A DNA stretch of 64,000 bases from assembly GCA_028277665.1 (NCBI GenBank), contig JANQFU010000009.1, forward strand, positions 1-64,000, given 5' to 3'. A program made the position numbers and the translations under genes. Positions 41,399 through 50,219 of this stretch are shown here, piece after piece. Source of the stretch: Alphaproteobacteria bacterium (GTDB taxonomy: Bacteria > Pseudomonadota > Alphaproteobacteria > Micavibrionales > Micavibrionaceae). The first letter of the stretch is position 1. Each line of letters opens with the position of its first letter. The notes beneath the pieces were generated by a model, which was not told where the DNA came from, did not search any database, and saw only the letters and a list, made by a program, of their open reading frames with translations.

Positions 41399-42602
41399 GG
41401 ATACGGTCGATGACGGTTCGGCGCAGTGGGGCAGGGACCCGGTTCAATCCGGCAAATGCCGCCCGCCGGATCATGCGTGCCGGTTTTGACGGCGTGGCGA
41501 CACACCGGTTGAGACCGTCAACGCCTCGCGTCCGTATAAAAATGTCATTTTTTCTGCGTGATTCATAGCGGTCCAGAACGGATTTCGATCCGGGATCAAG
41601 TCCGAGCTGGAGACTTTCGGTCACTGTTTTCGCGAGATCGTCTGCATCGCGCAAACCGAGATTGAGTCCCTGCGCCGTAATCGGTGAGAGGACGTGCGCC
41701 GCTTCGGCCAGAATGGCCGTCCGGGCGCCGGTCAGGCGCGTGGCTGTGCGCGAAATAACGGGCCAGCCTTCCGGCGGCGTTTCAATCCGGATGTCACCGT
41801 ATATCCCGTTCAGGCGCTCTTGCAGGGCGGTTTCAAGACGTTTATGCGGAAGAGAGAGGAAGGCTCTGGCGTCCTCTGTTTTCTCAACCCAGACAATGCT
41901 GCTCGTGTTATCCGGAAGCGGAACGACGGCCAGCGGTCCGCCGGGACGGTGAAATTCTGTTGAGATGCCGTTATGCGCCGATGAGTGAGAGATCAGCATT
42001 GTCATGGCTGTCTGAGCGTAATCGCGATCGCGAACGGAGATCCCGGCTTGCTGGCGGACGGCAGAGTCGCGCCCGTCCGCGGCGGCCAGAAGAGGGGCCG
42101 AAAAAACCGCCCCGCCGGCAAGTCTGATTTCGGCGTCAGGCGCTCCCTGACGGAGGTTAATCTCTTCGATCTCTTCTTCAAACAGGCATGTAACGTTTTT
42201 ATTGTTTTTTAGAAATTCATAAAGGGCGCTATGAAGAACGGCGTTGGGAATGTTGAGGCCGAATTCTTCTCTTCCGGCTTCCCGTGCCCGAAATAACGTT
42301 TCAAAAGGCGGCTTGAAACCGTGCGCGCTGTCGTCGATGATGCGCATGGCTTCGATCCTTTCCGCATGCGGACGGCAAAGCGCCAGAACACCTGCTTTCT
42401 CAAGGATGTCCAGAGAGCGGCCCAGCATCGCGACGGTGCGGCCTTCGGGGCTGATCTCCCTGAGAGGGGGCGGCGGTGCTTTCTTGTCGATCAGGAGGGT
42501 TTTAACGTCGTTCTTCCCGAGAAGCGCGGCGAGGGCAAGGCCTGCCGGTCCGCCGCCGGCAATCAGAACATCCGCATCACGATCATGTCTTTTTTTGTTC
42601 AT
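41331..42602 (-). CDS. UbiH/UbiF/COQ6-family FAD-dependent hydroxylase
   Basis: A 423-residue flavoprotein monooxygenase of ubiquinone biosynthesis. Start MNKKRHDRDADVLIAG is preferred, with a ribosome-binding-like GGCAAGG just before; an ATG seven codons earlier has none. Motifs are the FAD Rossmann loop IAGGGPAGLALAALLG, the second FAD motif in SPEGRTVAMLG.., the DG motif AAADGRDSAVRQQAGI, and AEAAHVLSPITAQGLNLGLRDADDLA. The usual GD motif (GDAAH) is here AEAAH, losing the Asp that contacts FAD ribityl oxygens in the family. The hydroxylated ring position cannot be told from sequence. It ends inside the comF 3' end and is divergent from grxC. Confidence 0.85.
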   Translation of the reverse strand: MNKKRHDRDADVLIAGGGPAGLALAALLGKNDVKTLLIDKKAPPPPLREISPEGRTVAMLGRSLDILEKAGVLALCRPHAERIEAMRIIDDSAHGFKPPFETLFRAREAGREEFGLNIPNAVLHSALYEFLKNNKNVTCLFEEEIEEINLRQGAPDAEIRLAGGAVFSAPLLAAADGRDSAVRQQAGISVRDRDYAQTAMTMLISHSSAHNGISTEFHRPGGPLAVVPLPDNTSSIVWVEKTEDARAFLSLPHKRLETALQERLNGIYGDIRIETPPEGWPVISRTATRLTGARTAILAEAAHVLSPITAQGLNLGLRDADDLAKTVTESLQLGLDPGSKSVLDRYESRRKNDIFIRTRGVDGLNRCVATPSKPARMIRRAAFAGLNRVPAPLRRTVIDRILTLPHGTSGTRSEQTHGTPPYA

Positions 42603-42677
42603 CGCCTTGCCCGCCGTTTGCATTTTCTATGTTATCTGGCATGATGAGGGAAACAAGGCAAGCAGCGGATTTTTAAA

Positions 42678-42953
42678 ATGGCTCAAGTTGAAATTTATAC
42701 GCGTCCCGGCTGCCCGTTTTGCGTCCGCGCAAAAGCGCTTTTGGACCGAAAGGGGGCTGCATACACGGAGATTGATATCACGGGAGATCCCGATCTCCGT
42801 ACGCAGATGATTCGCCGTGCTGACAAACGGCGTACCGTGCCGCAGATTTTTATTCACGGCGAAGGGATCGGCGGCTGTGATGAATTGTATGCGCTTGATT
42901 CCCGCGGAGAGCTCGACGACCTTCTGACCGGAAGACACGAACGGGCCGTTTGA
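42678..42953 (+). CDS. grxC: Glutaredoxin 3
   Basis: A 91-residue dithiol glutaredoxin with the active site CPFC at residues 12-15 (YTRPGCPFCVRAKALLDRKG), the TVPQIFI cis-Pro loop and GGCDELYALD for glutathione binding. It reduces protein disulphides and glutathione mixed disulphides in the cytoplasm. Length is typical (85-90). It ends directly before the nitrilase-family gene; the grxC-nitrilase pair is conserved in alphaproteobacteria. The start at 42678 begins MAQVEIYTRPG, as usual for the family. Confidence 0.93.
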   Translation: MAQVEIYTRPGCPFCVRAKALLDRKGAAYTEIDITGDPDLRTQMIRRADKRRTVPQIFIHGEGIGGCDELYALDSRGELDDLLTGRHERAV

Positions 42954-42994
42954 ATAAAAAGAAAAATCAAAAAACGAATAAAAGCAAAACCATC

Positions 42995-43834
42995 ATGATG
43001 AAAACTGCGTGTATCCAGATGAGCTCCGGGCCGGAGATTCTCGAAAATCTGCGTGTTGCTGAAGAGTTGATCCGCGAGGCGGCTCAGAGCGGGGCCGAAT
43101 TCGTCCTGACACCGGAAAATACATGCCATATCCGGTCTCCAATGAGCGCAAAGCTTGAAAGCGCTCCTCTTGTTGAAGATCATCCCGCCGTCCCTTTTTT
43201 CTCCAGGCTTGCGGCGGAGTTGAATATTCACCTTCTGATCGGCTCGATCTCCGTTCGTGATCCGGATAGGGAAATGTTATGGAACCGTTCTCTCTTTTTT
43301 ACGCCGGACGGTTTCCTGTCCGCGACATATAACAAAATTCATTTGTTCGATTCTGTGATTGACGGCGTTCACCGTTACATGGAAAGCGATGTTTTTCTGC
43401 CCGGGGAAGATGCCGTGAGCGTACGTACACCGGATATTCATCTCGGTATGACGATTTGTTATGACCTGCGCTTTGCGCATTTGTACAGGGCCCTCGCGAA
43501 AGCCGGAGCCTGGGTGATGTCCGCTCCGTCTGCATATACCGTCCAGACCGGCCGGGCGCACTGGGAAACCCTGATCCGGGCGCGGGCGATTGAGACGGGC
43601 AGCTATATTCTTGCTCCCGGGCAAACCGGGGAACATCAGGGTGGACGTTTGACTTACGGTCATTCGATGATTGTCGGCCCGTGGGGGAATATCCTCGCCC
43701 AGGCCGGGGAAGAAGAAGGATTCATCCTTGCGGATATAGACGCCGGCGAGTCGGAACGCGCCCGCGAATCCGTTCCGGCTCTTGCAAACGACCGGCCTTT
43801 TACGCTCCGTCAGCTTGAGGCCGAAGGGTCTTGA
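42995..43834 (+). CDS. Carbon-nitrogen hydrolase (Nit2/omega-amidase-like)
   Basis: A 279-residue nitrilase-superfamily amidase. The catalytic triad is Glu41 (VLTPENTC), Lys114 (ATYNKIHLFD) and Cys155 (GMTICYDLRF). Starts: a TTG at 42950 touching the grxC stop would add a Lys/Asn-rich stretch atypical for the family, so I use the ATG at 42995 just before MKTACIQMSSG. Related enzymes hydrolyse alpha-ketoglutaramate or deaminated glutathione; the link with grxC would suit the latter, as inference. Its last 35 bases overlap the coaBC end, tail to tail. Confidence 0.88.
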   Translation: MMKTACIQMSSGPEILENLRVAEELIREAAQSGAEFVLTPENTCHIRSPMSAKLESAPLVEDHPAVPFFSRLAAELNIHLLIGSISVRDPDREMLWNRSLFFTPDGFLSATYNKIHLFDSVIDGVHRYMESDVFLPGEDAVSVRTPDIHLGMTICYDLRFAHLYRALAKAGAWVMSAPSAYTVQTGRAHWETLIRARAIETGSYILAPGQTGEHQGGRLTYGHSMIVGPWGNILAQAGEEEGFILADIDAGESERARESVPALANDRPFTLRQLEAEGS

Positions 43835-45029
43835 TCATCCGTGCAACGAGCGCTTCGGCAATTTTTGTTTTCGACATTTCCGGCCAGAGCTCCTGATTCG
43901 TTTCAGTGATCAGATAAACCGTATTGGAATCGGCGCCGAAGACAGGCGTGTCGTTCGTATCCGCATTTGCGTGGACGCTGTTGGCCAAAATCCAGTCACA
44001 GCCTTTTCGGCGGCGCTTTATGTTCGCGTTTTCGACAAGATCCTGCGTTTCCAGAGAAAAACCGATGACAAGCTTCGGACGGTTTTTTGATCGGGAAATT
44101 TCGGCAAGGATGTCCGGGTTTTCTGTGAGTGTAACAGGCGCAGGCGGTTCACCCTCTGTTTTTTTGATTTTCTGATTTGCGCTATGCTCGGGCCGCCAGT
44201 CGGCAACCGCGGCGGCGCAGACGGCGATATCGCAGGGCATGGCGGCGCAGACGGCGTTTTTCATCTCGGCGGCCGTTTCGATATGCACTGTTGCGCATCC
44301 GGCTGGATCCGGAAGAGAGACCGGTCCCGTGACCAGCGTGACGGCGGCGCCTTGTGTGGCCAGGGCGGCAGCCAGAGCATGGCCTTGCTTCCCCGATGCC
44401 CGGTTGCCGATAAAACGAACGGGGTCGATCGGCTCGAATGTCGGCCCGCTTGTGACAATGGCAGAGAGGCCGCGCAAGGGGCCGGATCCAAGAAGGGCAT
44501 TCAGGGCCTTGAGAAGGGTTTCCGGTTCACTCATGCGGCCCGGACCCGATTCTCCGCAAGCCATATCGCCCGTCTCCGGACCGATCATGCGTATGCCTCG
44601 GGCTTTGAGCTTTTCTATATTTTCCTGGGTTACCGGATTTTCCCACATGGCCGTGTTCATGGCCGGGGCGAAGAGAACGGGCGTATCTTTCCGGGTGGCA
44701 AGCAGGAGTGTGCTGGCAAGATCGTCTGCGATCCCGCAGGCGGTTTTTGCGATCAGATTGGCGGTTGCGGGGGCGACGATTATTGCATCCGCTTCCCGTG
44801 TCAGGCGGATATGTCCCATTTCAGTTTCGTCTTTCAAGGACCACATATCCGTATAAGCTGCCGTGCCGCTGAGTGCAGAGACGCTTAAAGGGGTGACGAA
44901 TTTCTCTCCGCCTGCGGTCAGGACGACGCGGACGCAGTCGCCTTGTTTGCGCAGGTTCCGGATCAGGTCCAGTGATTTATACGCGGCAATCCCGCCGCTG
45001 ACGATCAGGAGGATGTTTCTTTGCGGCAT
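43800..45029 (-). CDS. coaBC: Phosphopantothenoylcysteine decarboxylase / phosphopantothenate-cysteine ligase
   Basis: A 409-residue bifunctional coenzyme A enzyme. The N-terminal CoaC flavodoxin-like domain (residues about 1-185) has ILLIVSGGIAAYKSLDLIRNL, the active-site His in EMGHIRLTREAD, FAPAMNTAMWENP and ACGESGPGRM with the reducing Cys. The CoaB ligase domain (about 190-400) has AIVTSGPTFEPIDPVRFIGNRASGKQG, AVCAAAVADWRP and KKTEGEPPAPVTLTENPDIL with the conserved Asn-Pro-Asp. It makes 4'-phosphopantetheine from 4'-phosphopantothenate, Cys and nucleotide triphosphate. coaX, the first step of the pathway, is at 62055 in the window. It begins 12 bases after phaR ends. Confidence 0.95.
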   Translation of the reverse strand: MPQRNILLIVSGGIAAYKSLDLIRNLRKQGDCVRVVLTAGGEKFVTPLSVSALSGTAAYTDMWSLKDETEMGHIRLTREADAIIVAPATANLIAKTACGIADDLASTLLLATRKDTPVLFAPAMNTAMWENPVTQENIEKLKARGIRMIGPETGDMACGESGPGRMSEPETLLKALNALLGSGPLRGLSAIVTSGPTFEPIDPVRFIGNRASGKQGHALAAALATQGAAVTLVTGPVSLPDPAGCATVHIETAAEMKNAVCAAMPCDIAVCAAAVADWRPEHSANQKIKKTEGEPPAPVTLTENPDILAEISRSKNRPKLVIGFSLETQDLVENANIKRRRKGCDWILANSVHANADTNDTPVFGADSNTVYLITETNQELWPEMSKTKIAEALVARMIKTLRPQADGA

Positions 45030-45041
45030 AAGGTTCGGGTC

Positions 45042-45659
45042 CTAGTTTTTAAAAAGCCCGTCGATGTCATCCTCAAGCTCACGGAGCCGGGCTTTCATTT
45101 TCTCTCGCTGTCCGTTTCTTGCCGTTTCGGGCAGGTCCTGATCGACGCCGATCTCTCTGGCAAGGTCTTCAAGAGCCGAAAAGCTTTCGTACAGAGCTTC
45201 CATTGCTTTTGCACCCTGTCTTTGAATCTCCATAGCCGCTTTGAACTGCGTTTGCATCTGGCGGACGATTTCGCTTTGAATGCGCTCCCGGACATACGGC
45301 GCAGGGGATTGGGTTTGCTGTTCTTTTTTCGGCGGCGTTTGTGTCGCCCGTGCGATGGCGGGCGGGGGATCCCGTTCCGGCTTTGCCGGCGTTGGCGCCG
45401 GCTCGGGCTTCGGGTCCGGTTTTGCCGGAATTATCTTTGCTGTTTGTGTCTGCGGGTTCGGTGAAATGGCGGCAAGAACGGTTTCGGTAATATCTTCTCC
45501 GGTTTTTGCGTCCAGAACAACAAAAGATGCGCCTGTCTGCAGCATGTTATTGAGATCGTCCAGCGTGACGTACGAACTGCGGTTCGTGTCGTAGAGCCGT
45601 CTGTTCGCATATTTTTTGACAATGACAGGGTCTTGTGTGTCAGCGGAGTCGATCGACAT
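45042..45659 (-). CDS. phaR: Polyhydroxyalkanoate synthesis repressor PhaR-like protein
   Basis: A 205-residue DNA-binding protein. Start MSIDSADTQDPVIVKKYANR at 45659 is chosen over a Met seven codons upstream because AAGGA lies about ten bases before it. The N-terminal PHB/PHA accumulation regulator domain (VIVKKYANRRLYDTNRSSYV, TLDDLNNMLQTGASFVVLDA, TGEDITETVL) covers about residues 10-65. A Pro/Glu/Lys-rich linker (about 70-120) and a helical C-terminal half (QTQFKAAMEIQRQGAKAMEA) follow; the latter is phasin-like. PhaR proteins repress phasin and polymer genes until they bind polyhydroxybutyrate. No polymer synthase gene is in the window. The gene lies upstream of coaBC on the same strand. 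Confidence 0.85.
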   Translation of the reverse strand: MSIDSADTQDPVIVKKYANRRLYDTNRSSYVTLDDLNNMLQTGASFVVLDAKTGEDITETVLAAISPNPQTQTAKIIPAKPDPKPEPAPTPAKPERDPPPAIARATQTPPKKEQQTQSPAPYVRERIQSEIVRQMQTQFKAAMEIQRQGAKAMEALYESFSALEDLAREIGVDQDLPETARNGQREKMKARLRELEDDIDGLFKN

Positions 45660-45870
45660 CACGCACTTTTCCTTAATCATTCTGAATCTGCATATCTTTG
45701 CAATATAGTGGTAAGTGACCGAAATGTAAATAAAAACACACTGCTTATACCCGGTTTCTTTTTCTGTCTGTTGTGTTGTTGCGCCCGTGTTGCTCTATGG
45801 CGTCTTTCGGGAAAGCATGCTAATTTCTTATCTCATATTTTGACGGCTCGAGCATAAATGGAGGGCGGAT

Positions 45871-46431
45871 TTGGGATCTGGCAATGGTGCGATCATTCTG
45901 GAACGGCGTTTCCTTCCCGAAGGAACCTCCATTGTACGCCAGGAGGAAGACGGAACTTGCGCTTTTCTTATCCAGTCAGGGAAAGTCCGTATTTACAGCA
46001 CGTCACCGGAAGGACAGGAGATTGATCTTGCTTTTCTGGGGGCCGGCGAAATTTTTGGAGAAACGGCTTTAATTTTTGACATCAAGCGCTCGGCAAGCGC
46101 CGTTGCCGAGACGGACTGTAATCTCGTTCTTATATCCCGCCAGACTTTTCGTAAAAAGTTGGAGAACAGTGATCCGACGGTGCAGGCTATTGTTGAGATG
46201 CTGACCCGACGGGTTATGGATGCCAATGCCGTTCTAACAAACAAAAAAACGGATTTTAAGGATCTAACGGAAACCGTGCGTGTCATTTATGAGAACATTC
46301 AGGCGGGTCTTTCACGTGAGAATCGCCGAACGTTTGAAAATATTGTGTTACCACGTCTTGATGATTTTATGTCGGCAGTCCGGGATTTTCAGGCGCGCTG
46401 CCCGGTCGTTTCCAAAAATCCGCAAAAATGA
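45871..46431 (+). CDS. Cyclic-nucleotide-binding-domain protein
   Basis: A 186-residue protein with a TTG start at 45871 and GGAGGG close upstream; no ATG fits the frame better. Residues about 8-120 form a cNMP-binding (CRP-like) domain with phosphate cassette GEIFGETALIFDIKRSASA. The C-terminus is helical (FKDLTETVRVIYENIQAGLS, RTFENIVLPRLDDFMSAVRD), without a helix-turn-helix, so it is not a transcription factor of the CRP type. Its arrangement is like the N-terminal half of the cNMP-EAL protein at 12928. It is probably a stand-alone sensor or partner. The AsmA gene follows in the same direction. Confidence 0.8.
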   Translation: MGSGNGAIILERRFLPEGTSIVRQEEDGTCAFLIQSGKVRIYSTSPEGQEIDLAFLGAGEIFGETALIFDIKRSASAVAETDCNLVLISRQTFRKKLENSDPTVQAIVEMLTRRVMDANAVLTNKKTDFKDLTETVRVIYENIQAGLSRENRRTFENIVLPRLDDFMSAVRDFQARCPVVSKNPQK

Positions 46432-46517
46432 ATTATGGCGTCTGAGGGCTTGCGTTTGAAATGTCCGGCACTAAATACAAAGAGCTATTCTTGTCTTGCC
46501 ATTAGGAGAACTTGTTC

Positions 46518-49500
46518 GTGAAACGTCTGTTTATTATTCCGGGATCCGCCTTTCTATTGCTTCTGGGGGGGCTTGTTGTTGTTCCCGGGCTGATCGACTG
46601 GTCGGCATACCGGGAAGAAATCGAACATCAGGCGGAGAAAGCGACGGGACTGGATTTCGCGCTTGACGGAGAAATTTCTCTTGCGTTTCTGCCTTCGCCG
46701 CGTCTGGCTGTCGGTGGCTTGAGGATTTCCCAGAATTCCGCTTTCTGGCCCGGAGCCGAAACGGAAAGCGAACGCCGGATGCGCCCCCTTGCCAATCTGG
46801 AACGCGCGGAAATTCTCCTGTCTTTCCCGGATTTATTCGCCGGTAAGCTTCGGATTCGAACGATACGTTTTCTTTCTCCTCAAATTTTTGTGGCACAAAA
46901 CGCCTCAGGACGCTGGAACTGGCAAACGGACGAGATCGATCGCCTGATGAACGGTGAAGAACTCCCGCCAATCGAATCCGCAGAGCCGTCTTCCCGGGAA
47001 CAAGCTTCCACGAAATCACAGTTGAACAAGGCTGGGGCGTCCTCGTTTGATATCGCGATTGACCGTTTTGAAATTTCAGGCGGAGAAATTCATTATCTTT
47101 CTCTTGAAAACGGTGAGGAAACCTCGATCACCGATGCAAATCTGAGGCTTCGCGCAGATTCTTTTTCTTCCGGCCCGTTTTCTGTGCAGGGCGGGTTTAT
47201 TTACGATAAGGAAAAAATTTCATTCTCTGTTTCAACCGGACGCCTTGATCCGCAAACAAAGGACCTGAAAATTCAAACAGAGATCGCTTTAGGCGCGCGG
47301 AACCTTACCCTGTCCTATAACGGTCTTCTCCGGACGGCTCCTGCTCTTGATTTACAAGGCCCTTTCGTTCTTCGTGCTGGATTGCCGGATGATTTTCCGG
47401 GATTGAAGGGCCATGTTGACATGCGCGGGGTTCTGACTTACGCGCAAGATGAAGATGTTCTGGCTTTACGGGACCTTGATTTCAGCCTTGGAGGACATAA
47501 AGGTCACGGAGCAGTGACGCTCAAAGGTTTGGCCGTTCGAAATCCTTTGCATTTTGAGGCCGCTCTGGACTGTCCGGATGTCTTAAAGGTTTCGCTTCCG
47601 GATTTTTCCGTTTTTCCGGGCGCTCCGGGGCAACATCAGGGAGAGAAGACAAAAACGTCTCCTGGAGAAGGTGCGGAAGCATCTTCCTCTCAAACAGTTT
47701 TTCTTCCTGATCCTCTGGTGCTTCCGTTCCCTGTTGAGGGGGCCGCCTCTTTGACATTTGGAGGACTGGCCGTTGTTTCGGAAGACGAGGTGCTTGACAG
47801 CGGTCCTTTGATATTCCGTTTTTCTGCTAAAGACAAATCTTTCAGCGCCGGCATTCAGGCCCGGTCTTTCTTGTCCGGCGGCTCGTTTGATCTTTCTGCC
47901 GACATCGTTTATGCCGCGGATTCCAGGAATACCGGAAACGGCACTCTCGTCCTTTCCGAACCGGAGTTAAGCTGGAAAGTTGAGGCGCCGCGTTTGCCTC
48001 TGGCGCGTCTTGTTTCTCTGTCCTCCGCTTTTTCAAAAGACGATGCGCCGCTTGTTCCGGAAGATATCGCGCGTCTTTTTTCGATGAGCGGTTTTCAAAC
48101 GGCCGCTTTTTCGCTTTCCGGTCTTCATGACGGACAGGATTTCATCCTTTCCGAAGGATCGTATCTGATCTGGCCCAAATCTCCCCTTCGATTGTCCGGA
48201 AGGATCTCAGGACTTATGAATTCGGGTGCGCGCCCTGCCATTTCGGCACGTCTTTATTCCGAATATTTTGATGCCGATTCACTCCTTAAGGCGCTTGAGC
48301 CGGAATATACCGCGCCATCGTCCCGGACGGACGCCGGAACATCCTCTGTCGCTTTGCCTGCGCAGACAGCGGGGCAAATCGGGGAATCTGTCCGCCGGTC
48401 TTTTGATTTGCCTGTTGATCTGGATCTTTCCCTTAAAATCGACGAGCTTTTATACGATACGCAACATTTTCGCGACTTGGCCTTGCGTGCAAGTCTAAAA
48501 GGAAAGAGCTTCACATTGTCCTCTCTACAGGCTTCCGGATTCTATGATGCGTCTTTTTCGGCGCAAGGGATTGTTTCTGATATCACTACCTTATCAGGGG
48601 TCGATTTGAATTTTGCAGCCAGAAGCAAGAATACCGGCGCGCTTGCTGCTGCGGCCGGTCTGGATTTTTCGGCTTTGCCCGCCTCTCTCGGCGCGGCGGA
48701 AGGCGCGTTGTCTGTGCGCGGAGACTCTGAGCGCATGGGATTCGTTCTGAATGCAAAAGCTTTTAACGGGCAGGCTGCCGTTGAAGGGGCAATATCCGCT
48801 CTCCTTTCCGATTCGCCTGCCGTCAGTGAAATTGTCGCACGGATTACGCACCCTGATTTATCGGAAGCAATTCGCGTTATTTCTCCCGGTCTGTCTCCGG
48901 GGAAGGCCCTTTCAAAACCTGTGGACATATATACGAAGGCACGCAAGGACGGGGATCTCTATCGTTTTGACCCCGTGACAGGCCAAATCGGCCCAACGCA
49001 GGCAGACGGTTTGCTCAATGTGGATTTCTCCGGTCCCGTGCCTGCCGTTTCCGGGGAAGTGGCGCTTGGCAAACTTCCGTTGAGTGCGTTTTTGGGCAAA
49101 GCGGAAAGTAAATCAGCCTCCGCATCTCTTTCGGGAAGCGCCCCCGGCCCGTCAACGCCATCTTCGCAGGCAGGTACGGCGGGCGGGTCGCACTGGTCGC
49201 GTAACGCGATTGACACGGCGCCTTTTCATGCCATTGCTCTCGATCTGGCGCTTAAGGCCGAGCAAATTACGCATGACGGCTGGAGTCTGGATTATCCTGC
49301 GCTGAATCTTGATCTTTCAAACGGGCATTTAAAAATCCAGGATTTAACGGCAGGACTTTTTGGCGGCACTCTTACAGGAAACGCCGATCTTATTGCCTCC
49401 GGAAATCCGGAACAACTTGAGGTTTCCTGTCAGGCGGCTTTGGATTCCGTTGGACTGGAGTCGTTTGTCAAAGCCTTTTCCGGCACGTCTCTTGTCCGTT

Positions 49501-50174
49501 CGGATGGGGATATCACAGGTGATTTTTCCTTAAACAGCCGGGGGGTTTCACCGGCTGCACTGATGTTTGCTCTTGCCGGGGAAGGACAGGCGGAGGGCAG
49601 TGACCTGACCCTGAAAGGGTTCGATCTCGGGCGTCTGTCAAACACACTGGATGCGGCGAGCGGTTTTGAAGAAAAAGCGTCAGCCTTGTTCAAGAGTTCT
49701 ATGAGCGGCGGCGCAACGCGTTTCGACCGGTTTGAGATGGAGACGACGATTGAGGAAGGAATTGCAAGTTTTTCAAAACTCAATCTAACCGGAAACGTGG
49801 CCGATATTTCAACAACGGGAAAGCTTCATCTTCCCCAATGGGCTCTGGATCTCGAAAGCACGGTTGCTCTTAAGGTGCCCGATGACGCGCCTTCTTTTTC
49901 CCTGCGCTTTACCGGACCGATCAATAATCCCGGGCGCACTTTCGGCGCCTCGGCGCTTGAGAATTATCTTAAGAAAGAATTGAGCCGCAAAATTCAGGAT
50001 ATTGTCGAAAAAGAGGATATCAACTCAGCTATCGGCGATGTTCTGAACCGCGCGCTTGGCGCTGCCGGAGAAAATGGAAAATCTTCCGATACGGCAACGA
50101 AAACCGAGGAAAACCCTCCCTCCCGAAAGATTGAAGATGATGTCAAAAGTCTTTTGAAAGGGCTTCTTCAGTAA
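46518..50174 (+). CDS. AsmA-family envelope protein
   Basis: A 1218-residue protein. I use the GTG at 46518, which leaves proper spacing from AGGAGA at 46504-46509; a TTG two codons before is too close. One N-terminal membrane helix (LFIIPGSAFLLLLGGLVVVPG) anchors a large periplasmic part. The N-terminal AsmA domain (IDWSAYREEIEHQAEKATGLDFALDGEISLAFLPSPRLAVGGLRIS) and the C-terminal region (LDLALKAEQITHDGWSLD, FGGTLTGNADLIASGNPEQL, LAGEGQAEGSDLTLKG) match the AsmA/TamB-like beta-helical bridge proteins that move phospholipids toward the outer membrane. The last 80 residues are Lys/Asp-rich. It follows the cNMP-domain gene by about 86 bases. Confidence 0.88.
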   Translation: MKRLFIIPGSAFLLLLGGLVVVPGLIDWSAYREEIEHQAEKATGLDFALDGEISLAFLPSPRLAVGGLRISQNSAFWPGAETESERRMRPLANLERAEILLSFPDLFAGKLRIRTIRFLSPQIFVAQNASGRWNWQTDEIDRLMNGEELPPIESAEPSSREQASTKSQLNKAGASSFDIAIDRFEISGGEIHYLSLENGEETSITDANLRLRADSFSSGPFSVQGGFIYDKEKISFSVSTGRLDPQTKDLKIQTEIALGARNLTLSYNGLLRTAPALDLQGPFVLRAGLPDDFPGLKGHVDMRGVLTYAQDEDVLALRDLDFSLGGHKGHGAVTLKGLAVRNPLHFEAALDCPDVLKVSLPDFSVFPGAPGQHQGEKTKTSPGEGAEASSSQTVFLPDPLVLPFPVEGAASLTFGGLAVVSEDEVLDSGPLIFRFSAKDKSFSAGIQARSFLSGGSFDLSADIVYAADSRNTGNGTLVLSEPELSWKVEAPRLPLARLVSLSSAFSKDDAPLVPEDIARLFSMSGFQTAAFSLSGLHDGQDFILSEGSYLIWPKSPLRLSGRISGLMNSGARPAISARLYSEYFDADSLLKALEPEYTAPSSRTDAGTSSVALPAQTAGQIGESVRRSFDLPVDLDLSLKIDELLYDTQHFRDLALRASLKGKSFTLSSLQASGFYDASFSAQGIVSDITTLSGVDLNFAARSKNTGALAAAAGLDFSALPASLGAAEGALSVRGDSERMGFVLNAKAFNGQAAVEGAISALLSDSPAVSEIVARITHPDLSEAIRVISPGLSPGKALSKPVDIYTKARKDGDLYRFDPVTGQIGPTQADGLLNVDFSGPVPAVSGEVALGKLPLSAFLGKAESKSASASLSGSAPGPSTPSSQAGTAGGSHWSRNAIDTAPFHAIALDLALKAEQITHDGWSLDYPALNLDLSNGHLKIQDLTAGLFGGTLTGNADLIASGNPEQLEVSCQAALDSVGLESFVKAFSGTSLVRSDGDITGDFSLNSRGVSPAALMFALAGEGQAEGSDLTLKGFDLGRLSNTLDAASGFEEKASALFKSSMSGGATRFDRFEMETTIEEGIASFSKLNLTGNVADISTTGKLHLPQWALDLESTVALKVPDDAPSFSLRFTGPINNPGRTFGASALENYLKKELSRKIQDIVEKEDINSAIGDVLNRALGAAGENGKSSDTATKTEENPPSRKIEDDVKSLLKGLLQ

Positions 50175-50219
50175 TGGTTTCGATCCTCTCCCCGGCGCGG
50201 GGGAAGGGCCAAGCCTAAC

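Noticed and set aside
50186-50212. GC-rich hairpin CCTCTCCCCGGCGCGGGGGAAGG between AsmA and the PiT-like gene as a bidirectional terminator
   Set aside because: Position is suitable, but there is no U-run on either strand, so a call is not supported.
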